Origin: Thermohalobaculum sp039805905
GTDB taxonomy: Bacteria > Pseudomonadota > Alphaproteobacteria > Rhodobacterales > Rhodobacteraceae
DNA length: 64,000 bases
Direction: 5' to 3'
Assembly: GCA_039805905.1 (NCBI GenBank)
Contig: JBDIVM010000007.1
Location: 124,001-188,000 of the forward strand
The notes under the pieces are model-generated. The model worked only from the letters and a program-made list of their open reading frames with translations. It had not been told where the DNA came from and ran no database searches. A program made the translations under genes and the position numbers. Positions 63,406 to 64,000 of this stretch are shown one piece after another. The first letter of the stretch is position 1. Every line of letters starts with the position of its first letter.

Positions 63406-63415
63406 TGTGATCACA
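63406..63415. promoter_or_regulatory. GntR-type operator between gntR and agmatinase
   Basis: Core TGTGATCACA, identical to the core at 62681-62690, lies in the 82-bp gap between the divergent gntR and agmatinase genes. It could govern both. Confidence 0.7.
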
Positions 63416-63454
63416 TCCGCGCCGCCTGTCAAATCAAGTTGCCGAGCCTGACCC

Positions 63455-64000
63455 ATGCCCGCCGACCGCTTCCGCAAGGACTATGCCTTTCTGGCCACCG
63501 ACGCCCATGCCGTCACCCATGACGAGCAGATGTATTCCGGCGCGCTGAGCTTCTGCCGGCGGCGCTATGCGCGCGACCTCGCGGGCGTGGACCTTGCGGT
63601 GATCGGCGTGCCCTTCGACACCTCGGTCTCGAACCGGCCCGGCTGCCGCTTCGGCCCGCGGGGCATCCGCGCCGCCTCGGCCCAGCTCTCCTGGAGCCAC
63701 GCCTGGCCCTCGCCCTTCGACCCGTTCGAGCGGCTGAGCGTGGCCGACTGGGGCGACATCGACTTCGACTTCGGCCATCCGGAGCAGGTGCCGGCGCAGA
63801 TCGAGGCGGCGATCTCGCATGTGATCGGGCAGGGGGCGGCGGCGCTCGTCCTCGGCGGCGACCATTTCACCACCTACCCCAGCCTGCGCGCCCATGCGGC
63901 GAAGCACGGGGACGGGCTGAGCCTGATCCATTTCGACGCCCATTGCGACACGGCGATCCTGGACGACACGCGCATCGACCACGGCACCATGTTCCACCAT
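63455..64000 (+). CDS. speB: Agmatinase (arginase-family), partial (C-terminus outside window)
   Basis: The first 182 residues of an arginase/agmatinase. VIGVPFDTSVSNRPGCRFGP, then LGGDHFTTYPSLRAHAAKHG and LSLIHFDAHCDTAI contain metal ligands (GGDH, DAHCD). Agmatinase makes putrescine and urea from agmatine; guanidinobutyrase is another possibility in this family. Divergent from gntR with the operator in between. Continues past the edge. Confidence 0.83.
   Translation, partial: MPADRFRKDYAFLATDAHAVTHDEQMYSGALSFCRRRYARDLAGVDLAVIGVPFDTSVSNRPGCRFGPRGIRAASAQLSWSHAWPSPFDPFERLSVADWGDIDFDFGHPEQVPAQIEAAISHVIGQGAAALVLGGDHFTTYPSLRAHAAKHGDGLSLIHFDAHCDTAILDDTRIDHGTMFHH

Overview
The window is GC-rich, densely coded chromosomal DNA of an alphaproteobacterium, most likely a member of the Rhodobacterales (Rhodobacter/Paracoccus-type family). 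Pointers are the trgA-trgB-cysK tellurite cluster beside photolyase and cyclopropane-fatty-acid synthase, an ialB-rlmN pair, a DUF1674 protein beside htpX, a DinB polymerase with an N-terminal zinc ribbon, and DUF3422 and DUF3772 proteins. Almost everything looks like ordinary core or shell genome. No phage, plasmid, CRISPR array or intact transposon is visible, but there are several relics of mobile DNA.

Layout. 0-10 kb: end of a membrane protein, then a stress block (photolyase, CFA synthase, TrgA, TrgB, cysteine synthase, a DUF3772 mechanosensitive channel, an AlaX tRNA editor). 10-19.4 kb: PLP and GMC enzymes, DUF3422, ubiA/rsmE starting divergently 10 bp apart, and glutaryl-CoA dehydrogenase followed by a palindromic intergenic repeat. 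19.5-25 kb: two tandem EamA exporters, a GST, a receptor-type adenylate cyclase and a Rhizobium-type asparaginase. 25-32 kb: ialB, rlmN, a threonine-dehydratase-like enzyme, an Ada-zinc-like small protein, adenosine kinase, nth, and an Ada-like AraC/methyltransferase fusion with a tandem-repeat N-terminus. 32.4-33 kb: a DNA methyltransferase gene reduced to its two ends around an IS3-family fragment. 33-39 kb: speD-speE and purH-rsmB-htpX. 39.2-40.1 kb: a frameshifted integrase relic against tRNA-Val(GAC). 40-47 kb: N-formylglutamate amidohydrolase, a predicted small RNA, dinB, pyrF and clpB. 47-55 kb: mainly small secreted proteins, a repressor-like gene, two tandem paralogous micro-proteins, and a LuxR-HTH/TPR regulator. 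55-59 kb: a three-gene surface-modification-like cassette. 59-64 kb: a polyamine-catabolism cluster (oxidase, GST, aminotransferase, GntR regulator, divergent agmatinase) with matching palindromic operators.

The most interesting non-routine signals are: (1) an approximately 80-nt small RNA between dinB and the N-formylglutamate amidohydrolase, with promoter, two hairpins, an unpaired anti-Shine-Dalgarno stretch and an intrinsic terminator; (2) a degenerate intergenic sequence family found beside three separate genome scars; (3) two tandem 65-72 aa winged-helix-like paralogs; (4) the GntR operator pair; (5) a palindromic dispersed-type repeat after gcdH. Functional assignments come from reading motifs by eye; no database search was run.
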